Below, piece after piece: positions 53,656 to 62,688 of a stretch of 64,000 nt of DNA (within the stretch, counting starts at the first letter, position 1; each line of letters starts with the position of its first letter). The position numbers and the translations under genes are program-made. The notes under the pieces were generated by a model that did no database searches, was not told the DNA's origin, and worked only from the letters and a program-made list of their open reading frames with translations. This stretch comes from Mycolicibacterium arabiense (GTDB lineage Bacteria > Actinomycetota > Actinomycetes > Mycobacteriales > Mycobacteriaceae): assembly GCF_010731815.2 (NCBI RefSeq), contig NZ_AP022593.1, positions 2,232,001-2,296,000 on the forward strand, read 5' to 3'.

Positions 53656-56600
53656 TTACTGGAAGTCGCGCGACCGTGACGCCACGCGCAGGTCGATAGG
53701 CCGCAGCTCGTCGGCGACGATGGTCACCGCGCCCGTCGCGTTCTGCACGATGCCGCGGATCACCAGCGCCGACGCCGTCTGCGCCAGCCTGCGGTGCCGC
53801 CCCCACACCCCGCGCGAGCACATGACGTTGACCATCCCGGTCTCGTCCTCGATGTTCAGGAACGTCACGCCCTGCGCGGTGGCCGGGCGCTGCCGGTGGG
53901 TCACCGCACCCGCGATCAGCACCCGGGTGCCGTCGCGCACCGAGAGCAGCCGATCGGCGGGCACCACCCCCATCGCGTCCAGCTTTGCCCGCAGGAACTG
54001 CACGGGGTGACTGTCCGGCGACACCCCGGTGGCCCAGACGTCGGCCGCGGTCAGCTCGAGGTGCGTCATGCCGGGCAGCGACGGCACGTGGGACGACGAC
54101 CCGACGCCCGGCAACCGGTCCGGCCGCTGACTGGCCGCCGCCCCCGCCGCCCACAACGCCTCACGCCGCTCGATGCCGAAGCAGTTCAGCGCACCCGCGG
54201 TGGCCAGCGCCTCGGTCTGCGGCACCGACAGCTGAACGCGACCGGTCAGGTCGACCAGGGACGTGTACGGGCCGTTGGCATTTCGCTCGTCGACCATCTG
54301 CTCGGCGAGATCGGACCCGATGTTTCGAACCGCGCCGAGGCCCAACCGCACCTCCATGCCCGAGTTTTCCAGCGTGGCGTGTGCCAGGCTCGCGTTGACG
54401 TCGGGACCATGCACGAGCACGCCGTGGCGTCTCGCGTCGGCGACCAGCGACTGCGGGGAATAGAAGCCCATCGGCTGCGCGCGGAGCAGCGCCGCACAGA
54501 ACACCGCCGGATGGTGCAGCTTGAACCACGACGAGTAGAACACCAGCGAGGCGAAGCTCAGCGAATGGCTCTCGGGGAAGCCGAAGTTCGCGAACGCCTC
54601 CAGCTTCTCGTAGATCCGGTCGGCCACGTCGCCGGTGATGCCGTGCCGGGTCCGCATGCCGTCGTAGAACCGGTCGCGCAGGCGTCGCATCTTCTCGGTC
54701 GACCGCTTGGAGCCCATCGCCCGGCGCAGCTGGTCGGCCTCGCCCGCGGAGAACCCTGCGCAGTCGACGGCCAACTGCATCAGCTGCTCCTGGAACAGCG
54801 GCACGCCCAACGTCTTGTGCAGCGCCGGCTCCATCGACGGGTGGTCGTAGACGACCGGCTCCTCCCCGTTGCGCCTGCTGATGTACGGGTGCACCGACCC
54901 ACCCTGGATGGGGCCGGGGCGGATGAGCGCCACCTCCACCACCAGGTCGTAGAAGACCCTCGGCTTCAACCGCGGCAGCGTCGCCATCTGCGCCCTGGAC
55001 TCGACCTGGAACACGCCGACCGAGTCGGCCCGCTGCAGCATCTCGTAGACGGCGGCCTCCGAGAGGTCCAGCTGCGACAGGTCGACGTCGATGCCCTTGT
55101 GCTCGGCGACCAGGTCGATGCAGTAGTGCAGCGCCGAGAGCATTCCGAGGCCAAGCATGTCGAACTTCACCAAACCGATTGCCGCACAATCGTCCTTGTC
55201 CCACTGCAGCACGCTGCGGTTCTCCATGCGCGCCCACTCCACCGGACAGACGTCGGCGATCGGCCGGTCGCAGATCACCATGCCCCCGGAGTGGATGCCC
55301 ATGTGCCGGGGCAGGTTCTTGACCTGGAGCGCCAGGTCGATCACCGACTCCGGGATGTCCTCGACGTCGGGCGAGTCGGGTAGCCCGTTCCACCGGCTGA
55401 TGTGCTTGCTCCACGCGTCCTGCTGGCCCTGGGAGTAACCGAGGGCACGGGCCATGTCGCGCACCGCGCTGCGCCCGCGGTAGGTGATGACGTTGGCGAC
55501 CTGCGCGGCGTAGTCGCGACCGTAGCGGTCGTAGACGTACTGGATCGCCTGCTCCCGCAGATCCGACTCGATGTCGATGTCGATGTCCGGAGGTCCGTCA
55601 CGCGCCGGCGACAGGAACCGCTCGAACAGCAGGCCGTTGGCCACCGGGTCGACGTTGGTGACGCCCAGGGCGTAGCAGACCGCCGAGTTGGCCGCCGATC
55701 CCCTGCCCTGGCAGAGGATGCCGTTGTCCCGGCAGAACCGCGTGATGTCGTCGACCACCAGGAAGTAGCCAGGGAAGTTCAGCCGAGCGATGACCTTCAG
55801 CTCGTGCTCGATTTGCGCGTACGCATGCGGCGCACGCTCCCGCGGGCCGTACCGCCGCTCGGCGCCGGTCATGGTCAGCTGCCGCAGCCAGCTGTCCTCG
55901 GTGTGCCCCTCGGGCACGTCGAACGGCGGTAGTTGGGGCGCGATCAACGCCAGCTTGAACGCACACTGTTCGCCCAGATCGGCTGCCGCCGTGACGATCT
56001 CGGGGCAGTGCGAGAACAGCCGGGCCATCTCCTCGCCCGAGCGCAGGTGCGCCCCACCCAGCGGCGCCAACCATCCCGCCGCCTCGTCCATCGAGTTGCG
56101 CGCCCGAATGGCGCCCATCGCCATGGCCAGCCTGCCCCTGGAGGGTTCGGCGAAGTGCGCGGCGGTGGTGGCGACCACGTCGACGCCGAAGCGGGGTGCC
56201 AACCCGGCCAGCACGGCGTTGCGCTCGTCGTCGAGCGGGTGGCCGTGGCGACTGAGTTCGATGCTGACGCGGTCAGCGCCGAAGCGGTCGACCAGGTCGG
56301 CAAGCGCCGCCTCGGCCGCCTCCAGCCCGCCCGTCGAAAGCGCTTGCCGAACATGTCCCTTGCGGCAGCCGGTCAACACGTGCCAGTGCCCGCCCGCCGC
56401 TTCGGACAGGCTGTCGTAGTCGTAACGGGGCTTGCCCTTCTCCCCGCCGGCCAGGTGCGCCTTGGCGATCTCACGCGACAGCCGCCGGTACCCCTCCGGT
56501 CCACGGGCCAGGACCAGCAGGTGCGGGCCCGGCGGGTCGGGATCCTCGGTGCGGGGCACGTTCCCGAGCGACAGCTCCGCACCGAACACCGTCGACACGT

Positions 56601-56949
56601 CGAGTTCCTTGGCCGCCTCGGCGAACCGCACCACGCCGTAGAGCCCGTCGTGGTCGGTCAGCGCGATGGCGCGCAGGTCGAGCCTGGCCGCCTCCTCGAC
56701 CAGTTCCTCGGGCGTGCTGGCGCCGTCGAGGAAGCTGTAGGCGGAGTGGGCGTGCAGTTCGGCATACGGGATGGCGGAAGGCCGACGCTTCTCCCCCACC
56801 GGCTCGTAGGCGCCACGCTTGCGCGACCAGGCCGGGCTGTCGCCACCGTCGCCCGTCGGTTCGGCGATGGGCAGGCCCGCCCGGCGTGGCTTGCTGGTGA
56901 GGACGCGCTCCATCTCCGTCCACGTCGAAGGTCCATCGTTCCAGCCCAC
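53656..56949 (-). CDS. dnaE2: Error-prone DNA polymerase III alpha subunit DnaE2
   Basis: A 1097-residue C-family polymerase. The N-terminal PHP domain is marked by YAELHAHSAYSFLDGAS and LTDHDGLYG. Catalytic acidic residues lie in GPPDIDIDIESDLR (about 453). The finger and helix-hairpin-helix regions and a C-terminal OB fold (VLIAGAVTHRQRPATAQG) follow. The start is GTG 56949, giving the MGWNDGP N-terminus known for mycobacterial DnaE2. A consensus SOS box lies 13-28 bases upstream. DnaE2 carries out damage-induced mutagenesis with ImuA' and ImuB, which are not in this window. Confidence 0.96.
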   Translation of the reverse strand: MGWNDGPSTWTEMERVLTSKPRRAGLPIAEPTGDGGDSPAWSRKRGAYEPVGEKRRPSAIPYAELHAHSAYSFLDGASTPEELVEEAARLDLRAIALTDHDGLYGVVRFAEAAKELDVSTVFGAELSLGNVPRTEDPDPPGPHLLVLARGPEGYRRLSREIAKAHLAGGEKGKPRYDYDSLSEAAGGHWHVLTGCRKGHVRQALSTGGLEAAEAALADLVDRFGADRVSIELSRHGHPLDDERNAVLAGLAPRFGVDVVATTAAHFAEPSRGRLAMAMGAIRARNSMDEAAGWLAPLGGAHLRSGEEMARLFSHCPEIVTAAADLGEQCAFKLALIAPQLPPFDVPEGHTEDSWLRQLTMTGAERRYGPRERAPHAYAQIEHELKVIARLNFPGYFLVVDDITRFCRDNGILCQGRGSAANSAVCYALGVTNVDPVANGLLFERFLSPARDGPPDIDIDIESDLREQAIQYVYDRYGRDYAAQVANVITYRGRSAVRDMARALGYSQGQQDAWSKHISRWNGLPDSPDVEDIPESVIDLALQVKNLPRHMGIHSGGMVICDRPIADVCPVEWARMENRSVLQWDKDDCAAIGLVKFDMLGLGMLSALHYCIDLVAEHKGIDVDLSQLDLSEAAVYEMLQRADSVGVFQVESRAQMATLPRLKPRVFYDLVVEVALIRPGPIQGGSVHPYISRRNGEEPVVYDHPSMEPALHKTLGVPLFQEQLMQLAVDCAGFSAGEADQLRRAMGSKRSTEKMRRLRDRFYDGMRTRHGITGDVADRIYEKLEAFANFGFPESHSLSFASLVFYSSWFKLHHPAVFCAALLRAQPMGFYSPQSLVADARRHGVLVHGPDVNASLAHATLENSGMEVRLGLGAVRNIGSDLAEQMVDERNANGPYTSLVDLTGRVQLSVPQTEALATAGALNCFGIERREALWAAGAAASQRPDRLPGVGSSSHVPSLPGMTHLELTAADVWATGVSPDSHPVQFLRAKLDAMGVVPADRLLSVRDGTRVLIAGAVTHRQRPATAQGVTFLNIEDETGMVNVMCSRGVWGRHRRLAQTASALVIRGIVQNATGAVTIVADELRPIDLRVASRSRDFQ

Positions 56950-56961
56950 CCATGAATGCTA

Positions 56962-56977
56962 TCGAACATGCGTTCGA
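56962..56977 (-). promoter_or_regulatory. LexA-binding SOS box TCGAAC-ATGC-GTTCGA
   Basis: A perfect mycobacterial/Bacillus-type SOS box with 6-base arms, immediately before dnaE2. LexA repression and DNA-damage induction of dnaE2 are established in mycobacteria. Confidence 0.93.
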
Positions 56978-57042
56978 TCTTGTAGTCATCCTCCGGCTGA
57001 CACTCCTCGACCAAGTCGCGATCCGGAGACCTTCCCCGGGCA

Positions 57043-57582
57043 TCACCCCTGACGGTCGTGCGCGGCGCGGGCTCGACGCAGCGCCCACCACATCGACAGC
57101 AAGTAGCCGGGAGACGGCGGCGTCCAACCCAGTTGCTGCGCCATGCCGAGATCATCCCGGTTTGCCCAGTGTTCGATGACCAAGCCGTCGGCAGTGCGCA
57201 GCCAGTGCGTCTGAGTGATGGCGAAACGGCGTCCCCGCGCCGGGAACGCCGCGACGGGTCGGGCATCGGGCCCGTAGCTGACGAACGTACCGGTCTGGAT
57301 GCCGCGCATCGTCACGTGGACGACGACCAGGTCACCGTGTTCGACCACGTCATGGACGTCCCACGCCAGATCGTCGAATGCCTCCTGCAGCCACAACGCC
57401 GTCGCGCGGTAGGCGAGGGGCCCCAAGCCCCGGGCCGCCGGCGGTTCGGCGATCGCCTCGCGGTTCACCGCGCGCGGGTGAATCACCTCGGCGAACTCGG
57501 CCGGCTCGGACGTCGCCATGAGGTGGATGGACCGAACGCAGAGTTGCGCACGGTCTGTGTTCGGAACTGGTGTCGGGTTCAC
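57043..57582 (-). CDS. SnoaL-like polyketide cyclase/NTF2-fold protein
   Basis: A 179-residue protein resembling SnoaL-type ester cyclases: FAEVIHPRAVNREAI at the N-terminus, WDVHDVVEHGDLVVVHVTMR in the middle and GRRFAITQTHWLRTADGLVI near the end, followed by EHWANRDDLGMAQQLG. GTG 57582 has GAGG seven bases upstream; GTG 57600 is an alternative start. Upstream of dnaE2 on the same strand but 93 bases away, with the SOS box between. Substrate unknown. Confidence 0.82.
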   Translation of the reverse strand: MNPTPVPNTDRAQLCVRSIHLMATSEPAEFAEVIHPRAVNREAIAEPPAARGLGPLAYRATALWLQEAFDDLAWDVHDVVEHGDLVVVHVTMRGIQTGTFVSYGPDARPVAAFPARGRRFAITQTHWLRTADGLVIEHWANRDDLGMAQQLGWTPPSPGYLLSMWWALRRARAAHDRQG

Positions 57583-57687
57583 GAGTTCAGCCTCGCTCAC
57601 CGCACGCCGCGGTAGGTGGAGAGAACGTGGAGATCGTAGGGAGGTCCTGATCTTGTAGTGGTGGCATTGACCCCGCAGGATGGATCG

Positions 57688-58383
57688 ATGAGTCGACTTC
57701 GTCGCACGCTGGGCGTCCTGTTCGCGTCGATGACGGCAGCGCTGGTCGTCGCAGCACCGGCATCGGCGGATCCCGACGTCACCATCACCTTCGTCCGGCA
57801 CGCCGAGTCCGCAGGCAACGCCAGCGGCATCATCGACACCACCGTGCCAGGGCCGTCGATCACGCCCGAGGGCGAACGGCAGGCCAAGGAGGTCGCCGTC
57901 GAGCTGGCTCGCACGCCGCACGACGGCATCTACGCCTCGTCAATGATCAGGACCCAGCAGACGGCGCAGCCCCTCGCCGACCAACTCGGCCTCCCCATCG
58001 TCGTCCTGGACGGCCTGCGCGAGATCGAGGCGGGCGACCTCGAAGGCACCCCGGAGCGCGACGCCCTGACCGGCTACTTCCAACCACTTCGGCAGTGGCT
58101 CGACGGCGACCGCGCGGCTCGCATCCCCGGCTCCATCGACGGCAACGAATTCGACGCCAGGTTCGACCAGGCCGTCGACGCCGTCTATGGCAGCGGCCAG
58201 CAGCAGCCCGTCGTCTACTCCCACGGCGCGGCCATCGCGATGTGGACGATGCTCAACGTCGACGATCCCCCGCTCGACCTCGCCGAGTCCAAGCCATTGC
58301 CGAACACCGGCCGCGTCGTCGTGCGCGGCAACCCGCACGACGGCTGGCACCTCGTCGAATGGGACGGCGCAGAAGTCGAGTGA
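57688..58383 (+). CDS. Secreted histidine phosphatase (LpqD-like)
   Basis: A 231-residue phosphoglycerate-mutase-fold phosphatase. The RHE-type motif is TFVRHAESAGNASG (catalytic His), and the second His is in VVYSHGAAIAM; the acid Glu is near LREIEAGD. A signal peptide (residues 1-26) ends AAPASA-DP with no lipobox Cys. M. tuberculosis LpqD (Rv3390) has the same body (GIIDT, IPGSI, PLPNxGRVV) but is a lipoprotein and lacks the usual His; here the catalytic His is present, so the enzyme is probably active. Start at ATG 57688, with AGGA upstream. Confidence 0.85.
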   Translation: MSRLRRTLGVLFASMTAALVVAAPASADPDVTITFVRHAESAGNASGIIDTTVPGPSITPEGERQAKEVAVELARTPHDGIYASSMIRTQQTAQPLADQLGLPIVVLDGLREIEAGDLEGTPERDALTGYFQPLRQWLDGDRAARIPGSIDGNEFDARFDQAVDAVYGSGQQQPVVYSHGAAIAMWTMLNVDDPPLDLAESKPLPNTGRVVVRGNPHDGWHLVEWDGAEVE

Positions 58384-58454
58384 CCGCGGCGATGAGTTCC
58401 ACGCCGCAGCCGAGTCGACATCGTCAAGAGGATCAGATTCTGGAGGAGGCACCC

Positions 58455-59165
58455 ATGACCGAACAGACCGTGACTCGCACCGCCAAGCCCCCCGTCGTCG
58501 ACCAGGCGACCTGGAGCGCCGCGCTCGACGACCTGCGCCGCCGCGAGAAGGCGGCCACCCGAGAACTCGACGCCATCGCAGCGCAGCGCCGACGCCTGCC
58601 CATGGTCGAACTCCCCGAGTACACGCTCGCAGGCGAGGACGGACCCGTCCGGCTCGCCGACGTGTTCGACGGTCGCAGCCAATTGATCACCTACCACCAC
58701 ATGTGGACCGACGGCGCCCAGTGGCAGTGCGGCGGGTGCACCGGATTCACCTCGCAGTTCACCCGGCTCGACTTCCTCGACGCCTACGACGCCCGCTTCG
58801 TCGTCGTCACCAACGGTCCGATCGAGGAGGCGTTGGCCTACCGGACGAAGGTCGGCAATCGCATGGACTGGTACTCCTCGGCGGGCAGCTCGTTCGGCGC
58901 CGACGTCGACGCCGCACCCGGAGAAGGGTTCGCGGTCAACGTCTTCCTGCGCGACGGCGACACCGTCTACCGCACCTGGCACACCAATGGCCGCGGCACC
59001 GAGCAATTGAGCCACACCTTCGCGCTGATCGACCTGCTGCCGTGGGGACGCCAGGAGGAATGGCAGGACTCCCCCGAGGGCTGGCCGAAGTCGCCGACCT
59101 ACTCCAAGTGGCTCGACTCCCCCGACGTCGCCAAGTACTACGGCCCGGACGGAGCCGGGCGATGA
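58455..59165 (+). CDS. DUF899 thioredoxin-like protein
   Basis: A 236-residue protein of the DUF899 family, a thioredoxin-fold group. The family pattern is LRRREKAATRELDAIAAQRR, LPMVELPEYTLAG, LADVFDGRSQLITYHHMW, then WQCGGCTGFTSQF, whose C-x2-C could be redox active. Strong GGAGGAGG before ATG 58455. The stop overlaps the next start (ATGA at 59162-59165). Function not established. Confidence 0.88.
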   Translation: MTEQTVTRTAKPPVVDQATWSAALDDLRRREKAATRELDAIAAQRRRLPMVELPEYTLAGEDGPVRLADVFDGRSQLITYHHMWTDGAQWQCGGCTGFTSQFTRLDFLDAYDARFVVVTNGPIEEALAYRTKVGNRMDWYSSAGSSFGADVDAAPGEGFAVNVFLRDGDTVYRTWHTNGRGTEQLSHTFALIDLLPWGRQEEWQDSPEGWPKSPTYSKWLDSPDVAKYYGPDGAGR

Positions 59166-59638
59166 GCGCACCGACCCGGGAGCGCTACGTCGCCACCCGC
59201 ACCATCGCCGCCAGTCCGTCCGAGGTGTTCGCCGTGCTGGCCGACCCGACGCGGCACCGGGACACCGAACCCGGCGACTGGGTCCGCGACGCGATCGACA
59301 CCGAGCCGATCACCCGGGTTGGCCAGATCTTCGCGGTGAACATGTTCCTCGAGGCGGCCGGCGGCCACTACGTCATGCACAACCTGGTCACCGAGTTCGA
59401 GCCCGACCGCACCATCGCCTGGCTGCCCGGCCAACTGGACGACGCGGGCAAGCATGGGCCGGGCGGCTGGTGGTGGCGATACGACCTGCGGCCCAACGGT
59501 TCCGGCACGGACGTGACGATCACCTACGACTGGAGCGGCACCGAGCAGGGCTTCCGCGACGCGGTGGGGGTGCCGGTCTTCGGCCCCGAGTTCATCGACG
59601 AGTCACTCGCCGCGCTGGAGCGTGCCGTCGTCGGGTGA
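59162..59638 (+). CDS. SRPBCC-family (START-like/polyketide cyclase) protein
   Basis: A 158-residue helix-grip protein. TRTIAASPSEVFAVLADPTR opens the fold, HNLVTEFEPDRTIAW and GGWWWRYDLRP form the middle strands, and FIDESLAALERAV the C-terminal helix. Such proteins bind lipids or hydrophobic ligands. It is co-translated with the DUF899 gene. No specific role can be assigned. Confidence 0.86.
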   Translation: MSAPTRERYVATRTIAASPSEVFAVLADPTRHRDTEPGDWVRDAIDTEPITRVGQIFAVNMFLEAAGGHYVMHNLVTEFEPDRTIAWLPGQLDDAGKHGPGGWWWRYDLRPNGSGTDVTITYDWSGTEQGFRDAVGVPVFGPEFIDESLAALERAVVG

Positions 59639-59662
59639 GCTAGCCCGGCAACGGATTCGGGT

Positions 59663-60532
59663 TCAGTCGACGTACTCCGCGGTGCCGTCGTCGAGTACCA
59701 GACGAGCGTTGGAGCCGTCGGGCTCGGCGGCCTCGGTGCGGTACACGGCGTGACCCGGTTCGGTGCGCCACACCGACGTCGTCAGGGTCTCGCCCGGGAA
59801 CACCGGCGAGGTGAACCGCGCGCCGACGGCCCGGATCCTGGTCGCGTCGCCGCCACCCAGTTCCGCCACCAGCACGCGGCCCGCAACACCGTAGGTGCAC
59901 AGGCCGTGCAGGATCGGCTTCGGGAAGCCCGCGAGGTTCTGCGCGAACCACGGGTCGCTGTGCAGCGGGTTGCGGTCACCCGAGAGCCGGTAGATCAGCG
60001 GCTGGTCCTCCGTGGTGGGCAGCGGCACCTTCGCGTCGGGCTCGCGGTCGGGGAACACGGGGGCGGCGGGCCGATCGCCCGGCTGTCCGCCGAAGCCGCC
60101 CTCGCCGCGGATCACGGCAGTGGACCACGATTCGGCGACGACCTCGCCGGTCTCGGGGTCGGTGCCGGTGCCCTTGAGCACGAGGATCGCGTTCTTGCCC
60201 TCACCCTTGTCCTGGATGTCGGCGACCTCGGAGGTGACGTCGAGCGCCCCGGCGGGCGGCAGCGGCGCATGCAGGCGGATCCGCTGGCTGCCGTGCAGCA
60301 GCATCGCCCAGTTGAAGGAACCGACGTGCGCGGCGGCACCCCATGCCGGACAGGCGATCACGGCATAGGTGGGTAGCACCTGCTGCTCGATGTCGTGACT
60401 GTTCTCGGTCGTGAACGCGAGGTCCTTGGTGCCTGCCCCGACGCCGAGTGCATACAGGAGCGTTTCGCGGTCGGTCCACGAGAAGCGCTGCGGATCGGTC
60501 TTGGCACCGATGGCGTCCGGATTGATCGGCAT
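59663..60532 (-). CDS. htdY: (R)-specific 3-hydroxyacyl-thioester dehydratase HtdY
   Basis: A 289-residue double hot-dog MaoC-type dehydratase (M. tuberculosis HtdY, Rv3389c, is 290 aa). The N-terminal half is a pseudo-domain (FSWTDRETLLYALGVGAGT). The C-terminal half carries the hydratase-2 motif, with Asp and His in YRLSGDRNPLHSDPWFA and the following GFPKPILHGLCTYGVAGR. It acts on (3R)-hydroxyacyl-CoA in fatty acid or steroid side-chain metabolism. Divergent from acrA1 with 100 bases between, as in M. tuberculosis. Confidence 0.92.
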   Translation of the reverse strand: MPINPDAIGAKTDPQRFSWTDRETLLYALGVGAGTKDLAFTTENSHDIEQQVLPTYAVIACPAWGAAAHVGSFNWAMLLHGSQRIRLHAPLPPAGALDVTSEVADIQDKGEGKNAILVLKGTGTDPETGEVVAESWSTAVIRGEGGFGGQPGDRPAAPVFPDREPDAKVPLPTTEDQPLIYRLSGDRNPLHSDPWFAQNLAGFPKPILHGLCTYGVAGRVLVAELGGGDATRIRAVGARFTSPVFPGETLTTSVWRTEPGHAVYRTEAAEPDGSNARLVLDDGTAEYVD

Positions 60533-60632
60533 TGGAATGTCTCCCTGTGGGCGAAGGCGTTCAGTCGGGGTCGTGACGGACAGTAGCCGACGGCGCGAGG
60601 GGGCATTGACGTTCCCGGCGCCGAGGACGACC

Positions 60633-62663
60633 ATGACCCGAATGCGCTATGTCGTTACCGGCGGTACCGGGTTCATTGGTCGCCGTGTCGTGTCCAAGCT
60701 TCTGTCCTCAACGAGCCCCACCGGTGACGCCCCCCAGGTGTGGGTGCTGGTGCGACGCGAGTCGCTCGGGCGCTTCGAGCAGCTCGCCGAACAGTGGGGC
60801 GACGGAGCGAAACCGCTGGTGGGCGACCTGACCGCACCGAACCTAGGGCTCAGCGACCAGACGCTGGCCGACGTCGGCCGGGTCGACCACGTCGTGCATT
60901 GCGCGGCGATCTACGACGTCACCGCCGACGACGCCCAGCAGCGGGCCACCAACGTCGACGGCACCCGGGCCGTCGCGGACCTGGCGTCACGCCTGGGTGC
61001 GACCCTGCACCACGTCTCCTCGATCGCCGTCGCGGGAGACTTCCGCGGCGAGTACACCGAGGAGGACTTCGACGTCTCCCAGAACCTGCCCACCGCCTAC
61101 CACCAGACGAAGTTCGAGGCAGAGCTGCTGGTGCGCTCGACGCCCGGATTGCGGTACCGCGTGTACCGCCCCGGCGTCGTCGTCGGGGACTCCCGCACCG
61201 GCGAGATGGACAAGGTCGACGGCCCCTACTACTTCTTCGGCGTGCTGGGTCGGCTGGCGAAGTTGCCGTCGGTGACGCCGGTGCTGCTGCCCGACGTCGG
61301 CCGCACCAACATCGTGCCCGTCGACTTCGTCGTCGACGCACTGGTCGCGCTGATGCACGCCGAGGGCCGCGATGGTCAGACGTTCCACCTCACCGCCCGC
61401 AAGACGACCGGGCTCCGTGGCATCTACCGCGGCATCGCCAAGGAGGCCGGGCTTCCCCCGCTGCGGGGAGCGCTGCCGCGCGCCACCGCCGTCCCGTTCA
61501 TGAATGCGTCCGGCGCGGCGAAGGTGCTGCGCAACATGGCCGCAACCCAGCTGGGCATCCCCGGCGAGGTGCTGGACGTCGTCGAACTCGCGCCGACGTT
61601 CGCCTCGGAGCACACTTCGGAGGCGTTGCGGGACAGCGTAATCACTGTCCCCGACTTCGCCGACTACGCACCCCGGCTGTGGCGGTACTGGGCCGAGCAT
61701 CTGGATCCCGACCGGGCCCGCCGCGACCATCCCGCGGGCGCGCTGGTCGGCAGGCACGTCGTCATCACCGGCGCCTCGAGCGGCATCGGTCGCGCCTCGG
61801 CCATCGCCGTCGCGGAGCGGGGAGCCACCGTGTTCGCCCTGGCGCGCAGCGCCGACGCACTCGACGACCTGGTGGCCGAGATCCGCGAGAAGGGCGGGCG
61901 GGCCTACGCATTCACCTGTGACGTCACCGACTCGTCGTCGGTCGATCACACCGTCAAGGACATCCTCGGCCGCTTCGGCCATGTCGACTACCTGGTGAAC
62001 AACGCCGGCCGGTCGATCCGCCGCTCGGTGAGCGCGTCGACCGACCGCCTGCACGACTACGAGCGCGTCATGGCGGTCAACTACTTCGGCGCCGTACGAA
62101 TGGTGCTGGCGCTGTTGCCGCACTGGCGGGAGCGCCGATTCGGCCACGTGGTCAACGTGTCCAGTGCGGGCGTGCAGGCCAACAGCCCGAAGTACAGCGC
62201 CTATGTTCCGACGAAGGCCGCGCTCGACGCCTTCGCCGACGTGGTGGGCACCGAGACGCTCTCGGACCACGTGACGTTCACCAACATCCACATGCCGCTG
62301 GTGAAGACGCCGATGATCGCCCCGTCGCGCCAACTCAACCCGATGCCGGCCATCACCGCCGAACACGCCGCGGCAATGGTCGTGCGAGGGCTCGTCGACA
62401 AGCCCGCGCGGATCGACACCCCGGTCGGGACGCTGGCCGATCTCGGAACGTACGTCGTCCCGAAGTTGTCCCGCCGCATACTGCACCAGCTCTACCTCGG
62501 GTATCCGGACTCCCCCGCGGCCCGTGGGGAGAGCCCCGCGGAGCCCGCGGTGCGACGGTCGAAGCCGCCCGCCCGGCCCGCCGTTCCCCAGGTGCGTCTC
62601 CCCGGCGCGATCACCCGGCCCGTCACGCGGGCGGTGCGACTGATCCCCGGCGTGCACTGGTAA
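60633..62663 (+). CDS. acrA1: Fatty acyl-CoA reductase AcrA1 (two SDR domains)
   Basis: A 676-residue protein with two short-chain-dehydrogenase domains. The N-terminal extended SDR (about 1-370) has VVTGGTGFIGRRVV and YHQTKFEAE (Tyr-Lys). The C-terminal classical SDR (about 375-610) has VVITGASSGIGRASA, VNNAGRS and YSAYVPTKAALDAF. A Pro/Arg-rich tail follows. The plan fits mycobacterial AcrA1 (Rv3391, about 650 aa), which reduces long-chain acyl-CoA to the alcohol for wax-ester formation. ATG 60633 is used. Confidence 0.92.
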   Translation: MTRMRYVVTGGTGFIGRRVVSKLLSSTSPTGDAPQVWVLVRRESLGRFEQLAEQWGDGAKPLVGDLTAPNLGLSDQTLADVGRVDHVVHCAAIYDVTADDAQQRATNVDGTRAVADLASRLGATLHHVSSIAVAGDFRGEYTEEDFDVSQNLPTAYHQTKFEAELLVRSTPGLRYRVYRPGVVVGDSRTGEMDKVDGPYYFFGVLGRLAKLPSVTPVLLPDVGRTNIVPVDFVVDALVALMHAEGRDGQTFHLTARKTTGLRGIYRGIAKEAGLPPLRGALPRATAVPFMNASGAAKVLRNMAATQLGIPGEVLDVVELAPTFASEHTSEALRDSVITVPDFADYAPRLWRYWAEHLDPDRARRDHPAGALVGRHVVITGASSGIGRASAIAVAERGATVFALARSADALDDLVAEIREKGGRAYAFTCDVTDSSSVDHTVKDILGRFGHVDYLVNNAGRSIRRSVSASTDRLHDYERVMAVNYFGAVRMVLALLPHWRERRFGHVVNVSSAGVQANSPKYSAYVPTKAALDAFADVVGTETLSDHVTFTNIHMPLVKTPMIAPSRQLNPMPAITAEHAAAMVVRGLVDKPARIDTPVGTLADLGTYVVPKLSRRILHQLYLGYPDSPAARGESPAEPAVRRSKPPARPAVPQVRLPGAITRPVTRAVRLIPGVHW

Positions 62664-62675
62664 CCGCCTCGCCCC

Positions 62676-62681
62676 TATCGT
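62676..62681 (+). promoter_or_regulatory. -10 box TATCGT before iunH
   Basis: TATCGT ends 8 bases before GTG 62689, with no ribosome site between; a leaderless iunH mRNA is likely in the 25-base gap after acrA1. Confidence 0.4.
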
Positions 62682-62688
62682 TGGCGGC

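Noticed and set aside
52869..53699. Several 60-140-codon open frames on both strands in the repeat array
   Set aside because: They arise from the repeat units in all frames, contain the same repeated words, and lack ribosome sites and coding-type composition.
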